DNA of 64,000 bases, taken from NCBI GenBank assembly GCA_902614355.1, contig CACMKP010000001.1:1-64000 (forward strand), read 5' to 3'. The DNA is from an uncultured Pelagibacteraceae bacterium (GTDB lineage Bacteria > Pseudomonadota > Alphaproteobacteria > Pelagibacterales > Pelagibacteraceae). The notes below the pieces were generated by a model. It ran no database searches. It was not told the DNA's origin and saw nothing but the letters and a program-made list of their open reading frames with translations. The position numbers and the translations under genes were made by a program. Position 1 is the first letter of the stretch, and every line of letters begins with the position of its first letter. Shown here piece by piece: positions 1-9,516 of the stretch.

Positions 1-911
1 CCCGCTAAAAATTTTTCATAAGCGCTTTTTCCTGAATCAACTCCGCCAACACCTATAATTTTAATTCTTCCATTGAGAATTTTGTAAAATTTATGAATTA
101 AATTAGTAGATTTTTCCTCAATTGGTTTTCCAGAAAGACCCCCTTTTTGATGCTTTTGTATATTATTTAAACTATCCCTAGCTGAGTCTGAAGTATTTGA
201 AATAATCACAACCTCAATGTTATTATTTAATAATACCTCTGAAATGTTATTAATTTCTTTATCTTCTATATCAGGAGAAACTTTTACTGCTAATGGAACT
301 GTTGAATTTAATTCTTTCTTTTCATTCTCTATTTCTTTTAACAATTGATTTAATTTTGACTGATCGTGAAAATTTCGTAAATCCTCAGTATTTGGGGAAG
401 AAATATTTATAGTAATATAATCAGCAACATTATGGAAAGTTTTAAGACACTTTAAATAGTCCTCAAGTCTATTTTCAGAATCTTTATTTGGTCCAATATT
501 TATACCTAGTAAACCAATTTGTTTATTAGATTTAATTCTATGAACTATATTTTCTGCACCAGAGTTATTAAAGCCAAGTCTATTTATTAATGCCTCATCC
601 TCTTCTAATCTAAATACTCTTGGTTTAGGATTTCCGTATTGCTTTAAAGGAGTTATAGTGCCTACCTCTACAAATCCGAACCCCAATTTAAATAATGAAT
701 TATATACTTCAGCATTTTTATCAAAACCTGCTGCCATACCTATAGGATTTTCTAATTTTTTATTAAATAATTTTGTTTCAAACAAGGGATTATTTTTTTC
801 ACGATCTAAAATATTTGGAATAAAATTAAATTTTAGTGATTTTATTGCCAAATTATGGGCTGTCTCTGGATCTAATTTAAAAATCAAAGATCTTAAATTT
901 GAAAACATCAT
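1..911 (-). CDS. pyrD: Dihydroorotate dehydrogenase (quinone), class 2, partial at C-terminus
   Basis: Membrane-associated FMN enzyme that oxidises dihydroorotate to orotate with quinone in pyrimidine synthesis. Reading the minus strand from the ATG at 911 gives the class 2 signature PIGMAAGFDKN, then INKLGFNN, the catalytic-serine loop NISSPNT and the late FMN-binding IIGVGGVDSG. The frame is still open at base 1, so roughly the last 30 residues are outside the window. The start is chosen because ATGA overlaps the stop of lysK (bases 908-911), which indicates translational coupling. A second ATG follows immediately at 908. Family identity is clear from the motifs. The class 2 call rests on the N-terminal extension before the barrel. 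Confidence 0.93.
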   Translation of the reverse strand, partial: MMFSNLRSLIFKLDPETAHNLAIKSLKFNFIPNILDREKNNPLFETKLFNKKLENPIGMAAGFDKNAEVYNSLFKLGFGFVEVGTITPLKQYGNPKPRVFRLEEDEALINRLGFNNSGAENIVHRIKSNKQIGLLGINIGPNKDSENRLEDYLKCLKTFHNVADYITINISSPNTEDLRNFHDQSKLNQLLKEIENEKKELNSTVPLAVKVSPDIEDKEINNISEVLLNNNIEVVIISNTSDSARDSLNNIQKHQKGGLSGKPIEEKSTNLIHKFYKILNGRIKIIGVGGVDSGKSAYEKFLA

Positions 912-2470
912 TTTACTCTTTTTTGTATAAGATCTTTTGTTTCTTGGACACCAAAAAAACTTATAAAAAATCCCATTCGTGGTCCATTTTGGTCACCGAA
1001 AACAACCTCATAAATTAATTTAAACCAATCTCTTAAATTTTTTGAGTATCCATTTTCTTTGCCAGTTGAATAAATTAATGTTTGGATATCCTCTGGTGAC
1101 ATTTCATCATTACAATTATCTAATGTACTAACTAAAGCCTTAAGTGCAATTTTTTCATCATTATTGGGTATTTTATATTTTTTTTGTTTTTTTATTACAT
1201 CGTTAAAATATTTAATTGCATATCCTACTAAATCATTAAAAATTGGATAATCTTTTTCCTCAATATCTTTTTTATATTTCTTTACAAATTTCCATAGAAG
1301 CTCTTTACTGTCAGCATTACTTGTTTCAACAAGATTTAAAAGCATTGAAAAGGACATTATCATTTTTTCTTCAGGAACTTTACTATCATGTACATGCCAT
1401 ACAGGATTCATTAACAACTTGAAATCATCTTGATTTTTCGCCTTATCCAATAATTCTAGATATTCATCAACAGTTTTTGAAACAATTTCTTTATAAAGTT
1501 TTTTAGCTCTTTTAGGATTTTGATACATGTATAAGGAAAGACTTTCTGGTGAAGCATATTTTAGCCATTGATCAATCGTAATTCCATTTCCCTTTGATTT
1601 AGAAATTTTCTCCCCTTTTTCATCCAAAAATAATTCATAAGCGAATCCAGATGGGTTTGTTTTTCCTATTAGTTTTATTATTTTTGAGGATAAAATTGCG
1701 CTCTCAATAAGATCTTTCCCATACATCTCAAAATCTACATCTAAAGCATACCATCTCATGGCCCAATCTACTTTCCATTGAAGCTTGCAATTACCATCTA
1801 GAATACTCATCTCTAAATCTTTCCCATTATTATCAAAAATTATTATCAATTTTTCTTTATTTATTTCTTTCATCGGAATTTCTAAAACATGACCTGTATC
1901 AGGACAAATAGGTAAAAAAGGACAATATGTTTTCTGACGCTCTTTTCCCAAGGTTGGTAATATAATATTCATAATTCCATCATAATTTTTTAAAATTTCT
2001 TGAAGTGATGAATTAAAAAAACCTGACCTGTAGAGTTTTGTTGAACTTTTAAAACTATATTTAAAATTAAAATTATCTAAAAAATTTTTAAGCATTTGAT
2101 TATTATGCTCTCCAAAGCTATCAAACTTTTTAAATGGGTCTGGAACTTTAGTTAGCGGTTTATGTAAGTTTTCTTCAAGCAAGTCTTTATTTGGTACATT
2201 GTCTGGAACTTTTCTAAGTCCATCCATATCATCTGAAAAAGTAATAATTTCAGTAGGAAGATCGGTAAGATGTTTCAAGGCGTTGACAATCATTGAGGTT
2301 CTAGCAACTTCACCAAAAGTTCCTATATGGGGAAGTCCACTAGGGCCATAACCTGTTTGCAAAGTAATTTTACCCTTTTTTTCGATTATGGACTTTCTTT
2401 CCCGCAGTATTTTTTTTGCCTCAACAAAAGGCCATGCACTTGTTTTGTCTAAATTTTCTTTTTTTATCAT
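908..2470 (-). CDS. lysK: Lysyl-tRNA synthetase, class I
   Basis: Charges tRNA-Lys with lysine in the cytoplasm. The 520-residue protein has the class I Rossmann signatures: HIGT near residues 48-51 and KISKSKG near 289-295. Both are absent from the usual bacterial class II LysRS. Class I LysRS is known in archaea, spirochaetes and many alphaproteobacteria, which fits the rest of the window. It starts with ATG at 2470 and its stop overlaps the pyrD start by four bases, so the two genes are probably cotranscribed. The divergent neighbour is trkH. Naming varies between lysK and lysS for this form. Confidence 0.93.
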   Translation of the reverse strand: MIKKENLDKTSAWPFVEAKKILRERKSIIEKKGKITLQTGYGPSGLPHIGTFGEVARTSMIVNALKHLTDLPTEIITFSDDMDGLRKVPDNVPNKDLLEENLHKPLTKVPDPFKKFDSFGEHNNQMLKNFLDNFNFKYSFKSSTKLYRSGFFNSSLQEILKNYDGIMNIILPTLGKERQKTYCPFLPICPDTGHVLEIPMKEINKEKLIIIFDNNGKDLEMSILDGNCKLQWKVDWAMRWYALDVDFEMYGKDLIESAILSSKIIKLIGKTNPSGFAYELFLDEKGEKISKSKGNGITIDQWLKYASPESLSLYMYQNPKRAKKLYKEIVSKTVDEYLELLDKAKNQDDFKLLMNPVWHVHDSKVPEEKMIMSFSMLLNLVETSNADSKELLWKFVKKYKKDIEEKDYPIFNDLVGYAIKYFNDVIKKQKKYKIPNNDEKIALKALVSTLDNCNDEMSPEDIQTLIYSTGKENGYSKNLRDWFKLIYEVVFGDQNGPRMGFFISFFGVQETKDLIQKRVK

Positions 2471-2558
2471 TAATAAACTTAATAAATTCTCTAAATTACG
2501 AACAACTTAATTCTTATAGAGTTGAAATTTATTTACCATAAAATAATGTTCTTTCAAA

Positions 2559-3998
2559 ATGTCTAATTATAAAACTGTTTTTTTCACACTTGGAATTCTG
2601 CAAATAATACTCGGAATTTTTATGTTCATTCCAGTTGGTGTACAATTTTTATATAATGAAATTGATTCTTCGTTTTTTGGTGCCTCAATAGTAACAATTA
2701 TTTTTGGAACTTTATTTTTTCTATCAAACCTAGATCACAATAAAAAATTAAATCTTCAGCAGGCCTTTTTATTAACTGCTTTATCTTGGTTAAGTATTGC
2801 TATATTTGGTTCACTTCCATTTTTGTTCTCAAGTATTAATTTTTCATTTACAAATGCATTTTTTGAGAGCATGTCTGGTATTACCACTACAGGCTCTACT
2901 ATTATTTCTAACCTTGAGGATATGCCAAGAGGTATTTTGTTATGGAGAGCGTTACTTCAGTGGTTGGGTGGCATTGGTATCATTGTAATGGCAATCACAT
3001 TGATGCCAATTATGAATGTTGGTGGTATGCAACTTTTTAAAATTTCAAATAATGACTCATCTGAAAAAATTCTACCTAAATCAAAAGAAATAGCATTAAG
3101 ATTAATACTTGTTTACACAACACTAACAATATTTTGCGCAACGTCTTACAAAATCTTTGGGATGAATTTCTTTGATAGTATAACTCACTCTATGACTACA
3201 ATAGCTACCGGAGGATTTTCGAACTACAATGAGTCTTTAGGTTTCTTTAATAGTAGATTTATCGAAAGTTCAGCAATAATTTTCATATTATTAGGGAGTA
3301 TTCCTTTTATTTCCTATATAAAATTTTTAAATGGAGATAGAGAAATTTTTTTCAGAGATATACAAATCAAATCTTTTTTAAAAATAATCTTTTTTTCAAT
3401 AGTAATTTTATCGATTTATCTAAATTTTAATGGGTCAATTAAATTTGATTTTATTGCCGTTTTATTCAATGTAATTTCAATATTAACTGGTACAGGTTAT
3501 GTAAATGCTCAATTCGATAGTTGGGGAAGTTTTTCACTCGTATTATTCTTAATATTAATGTTTATAGGTGGTTGCGCAGGTTCGACAACATGTGGTGTTA
3601 AAATATTTAGAATCCAAATTTTATACTCTTTTGTGATTAATAATTTAAAGAAAATTATTTATCCAAAAGGAATTTTTATTCTTAAGTATGATCAAAACCC
3701 AATCGATAATAAATTTATTTCATCAATAATTTCTTTTATTTATTTGTATCTAATTATATTTTTTCTTCTGGCTGTTATGCTATCTTTAACTGGACTAGAT
3801 TTTGTGACTTCAATTTCTGGAGCAGCTACATCAATATCCAATGTTGGACCAGGTTTAGGGTCAACTATAGGTCCCAATGGGGATTTTTCCTCAATACCAA
3901 ACATATCAAAATGGATATTGTGTTTAGGAATGATTTTAGGAAGACTAGAATTATTTGCAATATTGGTTTTATTTTTACCCTCATTCTGGAGAAATTAA
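2559..3998 (+). CDS. trkH: Trk-type potassium uptake protein, membrane subunit TrkH
   Basis: Inner-membrane K+ translocating subunit of a Trk system. The 479-residue protein is hydrophobic throughout and contains the four selectivity-filter P-loops expected of the TrkH/KtrB superfamily: GITTTGST (about 106), TIATGGFSN (about 213), LTGTGYVN (about 309) and SNVGPGLGS (about 426). Each carries the central glycine. The cytoplasmic regulator TrkA is not in this window and must be encoded elsewhere. Only 3 bases separate it from the following AmpG-like gene, so the three plus-strand genes 2559-6215 are likely one operon. Confidence 0.93.
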   Translation: MSNYKTVFFTLGILQIILGIFMFIPVGVQFLYNEIDSSFFGASIVTIIFGTLFFLSNLDHNKKLNLQQAFLLTALSWLSIAIFGSLPFLFSSINFSFTNAFFESMSGITTTGSTIISNLEDMPRGILLWRALLQWLGGIGIIVMAITLMPIMNVGGMQLFKISNNDSSEKILPKSKEIALRLILVYTTLTIFCATSYKIFGMNFFDSITHSMTTIATGGFSNYNESLGFFNSRFIESSAIIFILLGSIPFISYIKFLNGDREIFFRDIQIKSFLKIIFFSIVILSIYLNFNGSIKFDFIAVLFNVISILTGTGYVNAQFDSWGSFSLVLFLILMFIGGCAGSTTCGVKIFRIQILYSFVINNLKKIIYPKGIFILKYDQNPIDNKFISSIISFIYLYLIIFFLLAVMLSLTGLDFVTSISGAATSISNVGPGLGSTIGPNGDFSSIPNISKWILCLGMILGRLELFAILVLFLPSFWRN

Positions 3999-4001
3999 AT
4001 T

Positions 4002-5462
4002 ATGAAAAATATTAATATTTTTTTTGAAAAAAAACCTTTAAAGATGATTTGTTTAGGATTTTCATCTGGGCTTCCAATATTACTGGTTTTTTCAACCCTT
4101 TCAGTTTGGCTTGTTAAAGCAGGAATAAGTAGAAGCACTGTAACATTATTCAGCTGGGCAGGATTTGCGTATGCATTTAAATATCTATGGTCACCACTTG
4201 TAGATAATTACAAATTACCAATCTTTAAAAAATTTGGTCACAGAAGAAGCTGGCTCTTATTTTCTCAATTTTTAATTATTACCGCATTAATATTAACTGC
4301 ATTTACAGATCCCAAAGAAAGTCTTTTTTTTACTGCTTTATTCATTACAATTCTAGCCTTTTTTAGTGCAACTCAAGATATTCTAATTGATGCTTTTAGA
4401 ATTGAGTCCGCTCCACAATCTTTGCAAGGTCCGTTATCATCTATGTATATCGCTGGTTATAGAATTGCAATGCTTGTCGCAGGTGCTGGAAGTTTATGGT
4501 TAGCATCCTTTTTTGGGACAGAGATCTATGACCAAAATGTATGGAAAAAAGTTTATCTAATTATGTCTTTGTTCATGTTTATTGGAGTTTTTGCAACTTT
4601 CATCTCAGATGAGCCAAAATTAAAAAGAAATTTAAATTCTGACAATCATGTAAAATTTCTAATAACTATCTTCATTGCTGTTTTAGGATTTATTTATTTG
4701 TACTCAGTTATAGATAGCCCTTTTGAAAAAAAGGATGTTTTAATAAATTTTTTATTTTCATTATCAAGATTAATAATCTGTTTTGTTTTTTCGTATTTGA
4801 TAATTTCTTTACTTATATTGATTCAATTTGCTCCCAAAAATAAAATTTCAAAGAGTTATATGGGTCCAATTTTAAATTTTATTAAAAGATATGGAGAATT
4901 TGCATTTTTAATACTTATTTTAATTTCGCTATATAGAATTGCTGATATCGTAATGGGAGTAATGGCAAATATATTCTATTTAGAAAAAGGTTATAAGATT
5001 TCAGACATTGCAACTTATTCAAAATTTTTTGGGGTTTTTGCTACAATATTTGGTGGATTTGTTGGAGGTTATTGCTCATATAAATTTGGTACAATGAAAT
5101 GCTTATTCTTTGGTGCCTTGATTGCTGCTTTAAGTAATTTGTTGTTTGCATGGTTAGCATTATCTCCAATCAGTATTAACTTTTTAATTGCGGTGATAAC
5201 AGCTGATAACATATCTAGTGGATTTGCTGGAGCTGCCTTTGTAATCTATTTATCGGGCTTAACTTCAATAAAGTTTACTGCAACACAATATGCTTTATTC
5301 AGCTCTATCATGTTGTTTTTACCCAAGTTAATTGCGGGGTATGCTGGTAGCTGGGTAGATATTATGGGATATCCATATTTTTTTTCTTTAACTGCTCTTT
5401 TGGGATTACCTGTTCTCATTTTGATTATTTGGATCAGTAAAGTAGCCCCAGTAAAAAATTGA
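4002..5462 (+). CDS. ampG: AmpG-like MFS permease (muropeptide transporter family)
   Basis: Major-facilitator protein of 486 residues with about 12 predicted membrane spans. The N-terminal part (GFSSGLPILLVFSTL, then FKYLWSPLVDN and GHRRSWLL around residues 18-85) is typical of the AmpG family, which imports anhydro-muropeptides for peptidoglycan recycling. A short SATQDILIDAFRIE helix follows near residue 125. The next gene, directly abutting with no spacer, encodes a cell-wall peptidase, which supports a murein-recycling role. Substrate specificity cannot be proved from sequence because AmpG-like proteins also include other solute carriers. Confidence 0.82.
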   Translation: MKNINIFFEKKPLKMICLGFSSGLPILLVFSTLSVWLVKAGISRSTVTLFSWAGFAYAFKYLWSPLVDNYKLPIFKKFGHRRSWLLFSQFLIITALILTAFTDPKESLFFTALFITILAFFSATQDILIDAFRIESAPQSLQGPLSSMYIAGYRIAMLVAGAGSLWLASFFGTEIYDQNVWKKVYLIMSLFMFIGVFATFISDEPKLKRNLNSDNHVKFLITIFIAVLGFIYLYSVIDSPFEKKDVLINFLFSLSRLIICFVFSYLIISLLILIQFAPKNKISKSYMGPILNFIKRYGEFAFLILILISLYRIADIVMGVMANIFYLEKGYKISDIATYSKFFGVFATIFGGFVGGYCSYKFGTMKCLFFGALIAALSNLLFAWLALSPISINFLIAVITADNISSGFAGAAFVIYLSGLTSIKFTATQYALFSSIMLFLPKLIAGYAGSWVDIMGYPYFFSLTALLGLPVLILIIWISKVAPVKN

Positions 5463-6215
5463 ATGAGATACAATTTCTTAAATACATCCATATCTAACTT
5501 ATATGCTAAACCATCTAGTAAGGCAGAGGTTAATTCACAAATAATATACGGAGAAAAATTTAAAATATTATCAAAGAAAAAAAGTTGGGTAAAAATTAAA
5601 ACTAGTTATGATAACTATGTAGGCTTTATAAAAAATAATAATTTTAAGAAAAAATTTAAACCAACAAAAAAAGTTTACAAGTTAAAAGCAAGAATTTACA
5701 AAAAAGTAAAAAAAAAATTTTTACTTACTAATCAATTTTTATATTTTGCTTCAGGAATATCTGTAATTAGTAAAAATAAAACTTTTATCCAATTTGAAGA
5801 TAATAAATGGTTGAGAAATAAGGATTTAAGAGAAATTACACATTTTGAAAAAAATTATAAAAAAATTTTAAGATTATTTCTAAATTCTAAATATAAATGG
5901 GGTGGTAAAACAGCTGACGGTATTGATTGTTCTGCATTAATACAAATATACTATTATTACAATAGAACTTTTTTTCCAAGAGATTCAAAAGATCAAGTGA
6001 AATATTGTAAAAAAAAAATAAGTAAAAATTTTTCAAAGGGAGATATCGTCTTTTGGAAAGGACATGTTGGAATGTGTCTTAATAAACATCAATTTATTCA
6101 TGCTTATGGTCCCAGAAAAAAAGTTGTAATAATGCCAATGAAATTTACTATCATGTTGATTGATAAAACAGCGAGCTTGAATATTATAAAGATAAGTAAT
6201 ATTAAAAATTATTAA
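5463..6215 (+). CDS. SH3-domain NlpC/P60 cell-wall peptidase
   Basis: Predicted cysteine peptidase cleaving peptidoglycan stem peptides. The 250-residue protein has an N-terminal bacterial SH3-like region (about residues 8-120) and a C-terminal NlpC/P60 domain. The catalytic Cys lies in GIDCSALI (about residue 156), a His in GHVGMC (about 200) and a further His in FIHAYG (about 211). There is no evident signal peptide, so it may act on imported muropeptides in the cytoplasm, like gamma-D-glutamyl-L-diamino acid endopeptidases of the YkfC type. This would fit the adjacent AmpG-like importer. The ATG immediately follows the ampG stop. Its last four bases overlap the convergent tyrA stop. The protein is extremely lysine-rich, as is usual in AT-rich genomes. 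Confidence 0.85.
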   Translation: MRYNFLNTSISNLYAKPSSKAEVNSQIIYGEKFKILSKKKSWVKIKTSYDNYVGFIKNNNFKKKFKPTKKVYKLKARIYKKVKKKFLLTNQFLYFASGISVISKNKTFIQFEDNKWLRNKDLREITHFEKNYKKILRLFLNSKYKWGGKTADGIDCSALIQIYYYYNRTFFPRDSKDQVKYCKKKISKNFSKGDIVFWKGHVGMCLNKHQFIHAYGPRKKVVIMPMKFTIMLIDKTASLNIIKISNIKNY

Positions 6216-7108
6216 TTTCTACCAAAATCAGGTTCGCTAGTATCTTGTTTCAATTTAACGATTTTAGATCTTACTTTCTTAGTTTGAGTTAATTTTTTAA
6301 TAACTGATTTACTATTACCTGAGATAATGTCTCTCTTAAAAGAATGGAGATTTTTCACAAAAATATCAATTGCTTTTGATACATTTGTTTTATTGTTAAA
6401 AAAAATATCTCTCCACATTATTTCATTTGATGCAGCTATTCTTGAGAAATCTCGCAAACCACCTGCGCTATATTTAATTAAGTTGTATCTCTGTTTTTTT
6501 TCAAAATCTTGTGCAGATTTTACGAGATTATAAGCAATTAAATGTGGTAAATGACTTGTCATTGAAAAAATCTTATCATGTTTTTCAGAATCCATTACAA
6601 CAGTTTTAGAGCCTACCTTTTTCCAGAAAGATCTTAAAAAATTTAAATGATTAATATTAGTTTTTTTATCTTTTATTAAAACACACCATTTATTTTCGAA
6701 TAAATCTTCTTTCCCATTTTCAGGCCCGCTAACCTCAGAACCGGCAATAGGATGACTTGAAGTCCAGAATATTTTTTTTTTTAAATTTTTTCTAATTATT
6801 TCATTAGATTTTAGCTTTGCTGAACCAATGTCCGTAATTATATGATCAGACGAAAGATAATCATTTATTTTTAAAATTATTTTTTTATATTCACTCATTG
6901 GTGTACAAAAAATAATAAAATCTGTATGAGGTACTACATCCTTTAATTTTTTTACAATAGTACCTTTTAATTTAAGTTTTTTTATTTTTTCAATATTTTT
7001 TCTGGATTTTTCGTAAATGAAAATTTTTTTTGAAATTTTTTTTTTGGAAATTTTTCTGACTAAAGATGAACCTAGTAGACCACAGCCAATAATCAATATA
7101 TTTTTCAT
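6212..7108 (-). CDS. tyrA: Prephenate/arogenate (cyclohexadienyl) dehydrogenase
   Basis: NAD(P)-dependent oxidative decarboxylation of prephenate or arogenate in tyrosine synthesis. The 298-residue protein opens with a Rossmann motif (IIGCGLLGSSL, residues 5-15), has the prephenate dehydrogenase substrate signature SSHPIAGSE (about 118-126) and a helical C-terminal dimerisation region with TSHLPHL (about 185). The start ATG overlaps the hisC stop by four bases, so it is translationally coupled to hisC. HisC-type aminotransferases can also act on aromatic precursors, and the hisC-tyrA-metX-metW neighbourhood is common in alphaproteobacteria. Prephenate versus arogenate preference is not determinable. 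Confidence 0.9.
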   Translation of the reverse strand: MKNILIIGCGLLGSSLVRKISKKKISKKIFIYEKSRKNIEKIKKLKLKGTIVKKLKDVVPHTDFIIFCTPMSEYKKIILKINDYLSSDHIITDIGSAKLKSNEIIRKNLKKKIFWTSSHPIAGSEVSGPENGKEDLFENKWCVLIKDKKTNINHLNFLRSFWKKVGSKTVVMDSEKHDKIFSMTSHLPHLIAYNLVKSAQDFEKKQRYNLIKYSAGGLRDFSRIAASNEIMWRDIFFNNKTNVSKAIDIFVKNLHSFKRDIISGNSKSVIKKLTQTKKVRSKIVKLKQDTSEPDFGRN

Positions 7109-8181
7109 CTTTTAAATATACTTTGAGCTGCTTTCATAAATTTTATATTATCAGTTTTTGAACCCACTGTTAATCTCAACATATTTTTTATTTTATACCC
7201 ATCCTCTGTAGATCTTAAAATTATTCCTTTATTCTTTAGTTTTTCATAAAAATATTTAGCTTTAATTCTACATTTTGAAAAATCCAAAAGTAAAAAATTA
7301 GCTGAAATTTTATTAGAATTAATTTCATAGTTTTTCAAAAAATTTTTGATTTTTTTTGCATAAAAAATATTATGGCTAATTGAACGAGATATAAATTTAT
7401 TATCTTTAAGAGACTCTACTGCTGCTTTTTGAGCTACCTCGTTAACATTAAATGGAGGTTTGATAATGTTGAGGGACTTTATAATTTTTTTTGACCCATA
7501 TCCCCATCCTATTCTTAATGAAGATAATCCATAAATTTTTGAGAATGTCCTTAAAATAAAAACATTCTCTTTTTTCTTAAATAAATCTAAACCTGATTTG
7601 TAATCGTGATTTTTCATATATTCTGCATAAGCATCATCTACTACAAGTAAAATATCTTTTCTAAGTTTTTTTCTTAATTCAATAAGTTCAATTTCAGTTA
7701 AATAAGTTCCTGTCGGGTTATTTGGATTTGCTAAGAAAACAATTTTAGTTTTTTTTGTAACTTTTTTAATTATTTCCAAAATTGAGATTTTATAATTTTT
7801 TTCTTTAGCAAATATTACTTTTGCACCTACTATTTTTGAATAAATCCTGTACATTAAAAAACTAAATTGGGGAACAATTACTTCATCTTTTGGTCTTAAA
7901 AATAATTGACATAACATCTGAATAACCTCATCAGATCCAGCCCCACAAATAACTTTGTCTTTATCGCATTTAAATTTCTTTGAAATTTGAGACCTGAGCA
8001 CCTTAGATTTTCCATCCGGGTATCTAAAAAAATTAAGGTTTTTATTTGATATTATTTTCTTTACTTTAGGGCTCATGCCAAGAGCAGATTCATTAGCTGA
8101 TAATTTAATAACCTTTTTCAAATTATTAACGCTAGATTTACCTGGCTCATAGGCATCAATATTGAATTTTTTAAATCTCAT
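7105..8181 (-). CDS. hisC: Histidinol-phosphate aminotransferase
   Basis: PLP-dependent fold-type I aminotransferase of 358 residues. It converts imidazole-acetol phosphate to histidinol phosphate in histidine synthesis and can also transaminate aromatic oxo acids. Visible landmarks are the substrate-binding opening YEPGKS (about 11) and KLSANES (about 27-33), FLANPNNPTG around 150, and the PLP lysine in TFSKIYGLSSLRIGW (about 214). It is the first gene of a two-gene minus-strand unit with tyrA (four-base overlap) and diverges from the riboswitch-controlled metX. A role in tyrosine or phenylalanine synthesis is plausible from the tyrA coupling. Confidence 0.92.
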   Translation of the reverse strand: MRFKKFNIDAYEPGKSSVNNLKKVIKLSANESALGMSPKVKKIISNKNLNFFRYPDGKSKVLRSQISKKFKCDKDKVICGAGSDEVIQMLCQLFLRPKDEVIVPQFSFLMYRIYSKIVGAKVIFAKEKNYKISILEIIKKVTKKTKIVFLANPNNPTGTYLTEIELIELRKKLRKDILLVVDDAYAEYMKNHDYKSGLDLFKKKENVFILRTFSKIYGLSSLRIGWGYGSKKIIKSLNIIKPPFNVNEVAQKAAVESLKDNKFISRSISHNIFYAKKIKNFLKNYEINSNKISANFLLLDFSKCRIKAKYFYEKLKNKGIILRSTEDGYKIKNMLRLTVGSKTDNIKFMKAAQSIFKR

Positions 8182-8267
8182 AATATTTTCTTTTTTTTTT
8201 TAATTTTTATGCTCTTTATAGATAAATTAAGATTTTTTTATATAGCTTAAGTTAAAATATATTAAAA

Positions 8268-8296
8268 TTGACATAGCTCAAAACTTCTTGTACAAA
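8268..8296 (+). promoter_or_regulatory. Sigma70-type promoter of metX
   Basis: A perfect -35 hexamer TTGACA (8268-8273) is followed after exactly 17 bases by TACAAA (8291-8296), a reasonable -10. The predicted transcription start, about 8303, coincides with the first paired base of the SAM-II-type aptamer, so the aptamer would sit at the very 5' end of the mRNA. This arrangement supports both calls. It was read by eye. Confidence 0.7.
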
Positions 8297-8300
8297 ATTT

Positions 8301-8358
8301 CTGCGCTGATTTATCTGAATTGCGAGCGCTATAAAAAAACCGCTAAAAAAGTTTTTTT
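8301..8358 (+). promoter_or_regulatory. SAM-II riboswitch in the metX leader
   Basis: The leader matches the SAM-II aptamer known from marine metX leaders. It has GCGCU (8303-8307) with the following GAUUUA loop, AUUGC, the complementary AGCGC (8325-8329), an A-rich segment and the conserved GCUAAAAA (8342-8349). GCGCU/AGCGC forms P1, and the downstream GCUAAAA segment is the pseudoknot strand in known examples. A run of seven T follows at 8352-8358, which could give termination. No strong Shine-Dalgarno is evident before the metX ATG at 8386. The family is known to repress methionine-synthesis genes when S-adenosylmethionine is abundant. The match is by remembered consensus and was not computed. 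Confidence 0.85.
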
Positions 8359-8385
8359 CTCACAATTCAATTTTCAGCAATAATT

Positions 8386-9516
8386 ATGAATATAAGAGAA
8401 AATATAAAAAAATTGATAATTGAAAAACCACTTAAGTTAGACTGTGGTAAAACTATTAGTAAATTTCCTTTGGCATACGAGACCTATGGCAAATTAAATG
8501 AAAATAAGGATAATGCAATTTTAGTCTTTCACGCTTTAACAGGTGATCAATTTGTAACAGGTGTAAATCCAATAACTAAAAAAGATGGATGGTGGTCTTA
8601 TGCGGTAGGCCCAAAAAAATCTATCGACACAGATAAATATTTTGTGATTTGTGCTAATGTAATTGGTGGTTGCATGGGGTCTTTTGGTCCAAGTCACGAA
8701 AATCCTGAAACAAAAAAAATATATGGAACAGATTTTCCAGTTATTACGATCAATGATATGGTAAACGCCCAAGTAAATTTATTAGATTTTTTTAATATCA
8801 AAAAGCTTTTTTCTGTAGTTGGTGGATCAATGGGAGGGATGCAGGTCTTACAATTTGTGAGTAATTTTCCAGACAAAGCTAAAACAGCTGTCCCTATTGC
8901 TTGTACATCTAGCCATTCAGCCCAAAATATTGCATTCAATGAGCTTGGTAGACAAGCAATAACTGCTGATCATAATTGGATGGATGGAAAATATAATTCT
9001 AAAAGCACGTTGCCAGATAAAGGGTTAGCTGTAGCAAGAATGGCTGCTCATATTACCTATTTATCTAAAAAGGGACTTCAAGAAAAATTTGGTAGGAATC
9101 TCCAGGAAAGAGATGATCTTAAATTTGGATTTGATGCTGATTTTCAAATAGAAAGTTATTTACGTTATCAAGGTTCAGTATTTGTAGATAGATTTGATGC
9201 TAACAGTTATCTTTATATAACTAGAGCAATGGATTATTTTGATTTGGTTAAACAATTTGATGGCAATCTATCAAGCGCCTTCAAAAAAACCAAAACTAAA
9301 TTTTTTATTATGTCTTTTACGTCAGATTGGCTTTATCCAACTCAAGAAAATAAAGATATAGTTATTGCTTTGAACGCAATTGGTGCGAATGTAGGTTTTG
9401 TTGAAATAGATTCTGATAAAGGGCATGACTCCTTTTTGCTAGAAGTTCCAGATTTTTTAAATGCACTCAAAAATTTTTTAGATAAATCTTATATAGAAGG
9501 TAATAGTGAAAGCTGA
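8386..9516 (+). CDS. metX: Homoserine O-acyltransferase
   Basis: Acylates homoserine (classically with acetyl-CoA) as the first committed step of methionine synthesis. The 376-residue protein has the alpha/beta hydrolase fold. The nucleophile is in GGSMGG (Ser about 148), the acid in FTSDWLYP (about 312) and the His in GHDSF (about 347). The MetX-typical HALTGD (about residues 49-54) forms the oxyanion region. The ATG at 8386 lies 28 bases after the riboswitch T-run. It overlaps metW by 11 bases. Acetyl versus succinyl donor cannot be assigned confidently from these motifs. Confidence 0.93.
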   Translation: MNIRENIKKLIIEKPLKLDCGKTISKFPLAYETYGKLNENKDNAILVFHALTGDQFVTGVNPITKKDGWWSYAVGPKKSIDTDKYFVICANVIGGCMGSFGPSHENPETKKIYGTDFPVITINDMVNAQVNLLDFFNIKKLFSVVGGSMGGMQVLQFVSNFPDKAKTAVPIACTSSHSAQNIAFNELGRQAITADHNWMDGKYNSKSTLPDKGLAVARMAAHITYLSKKGLQEKFGRNLQERDDLKFGFDADFQIESYLRYQGSVFVDRFDANSYLYITRAMDYFDLVKQFDGNLSSAFKKTKTKFFIMSFTSDWLYPTQENKDIVIALNAIGANVGFVEIDSDKGHDSFLLEVPDFLNALKNFLDKSYIEGNSES

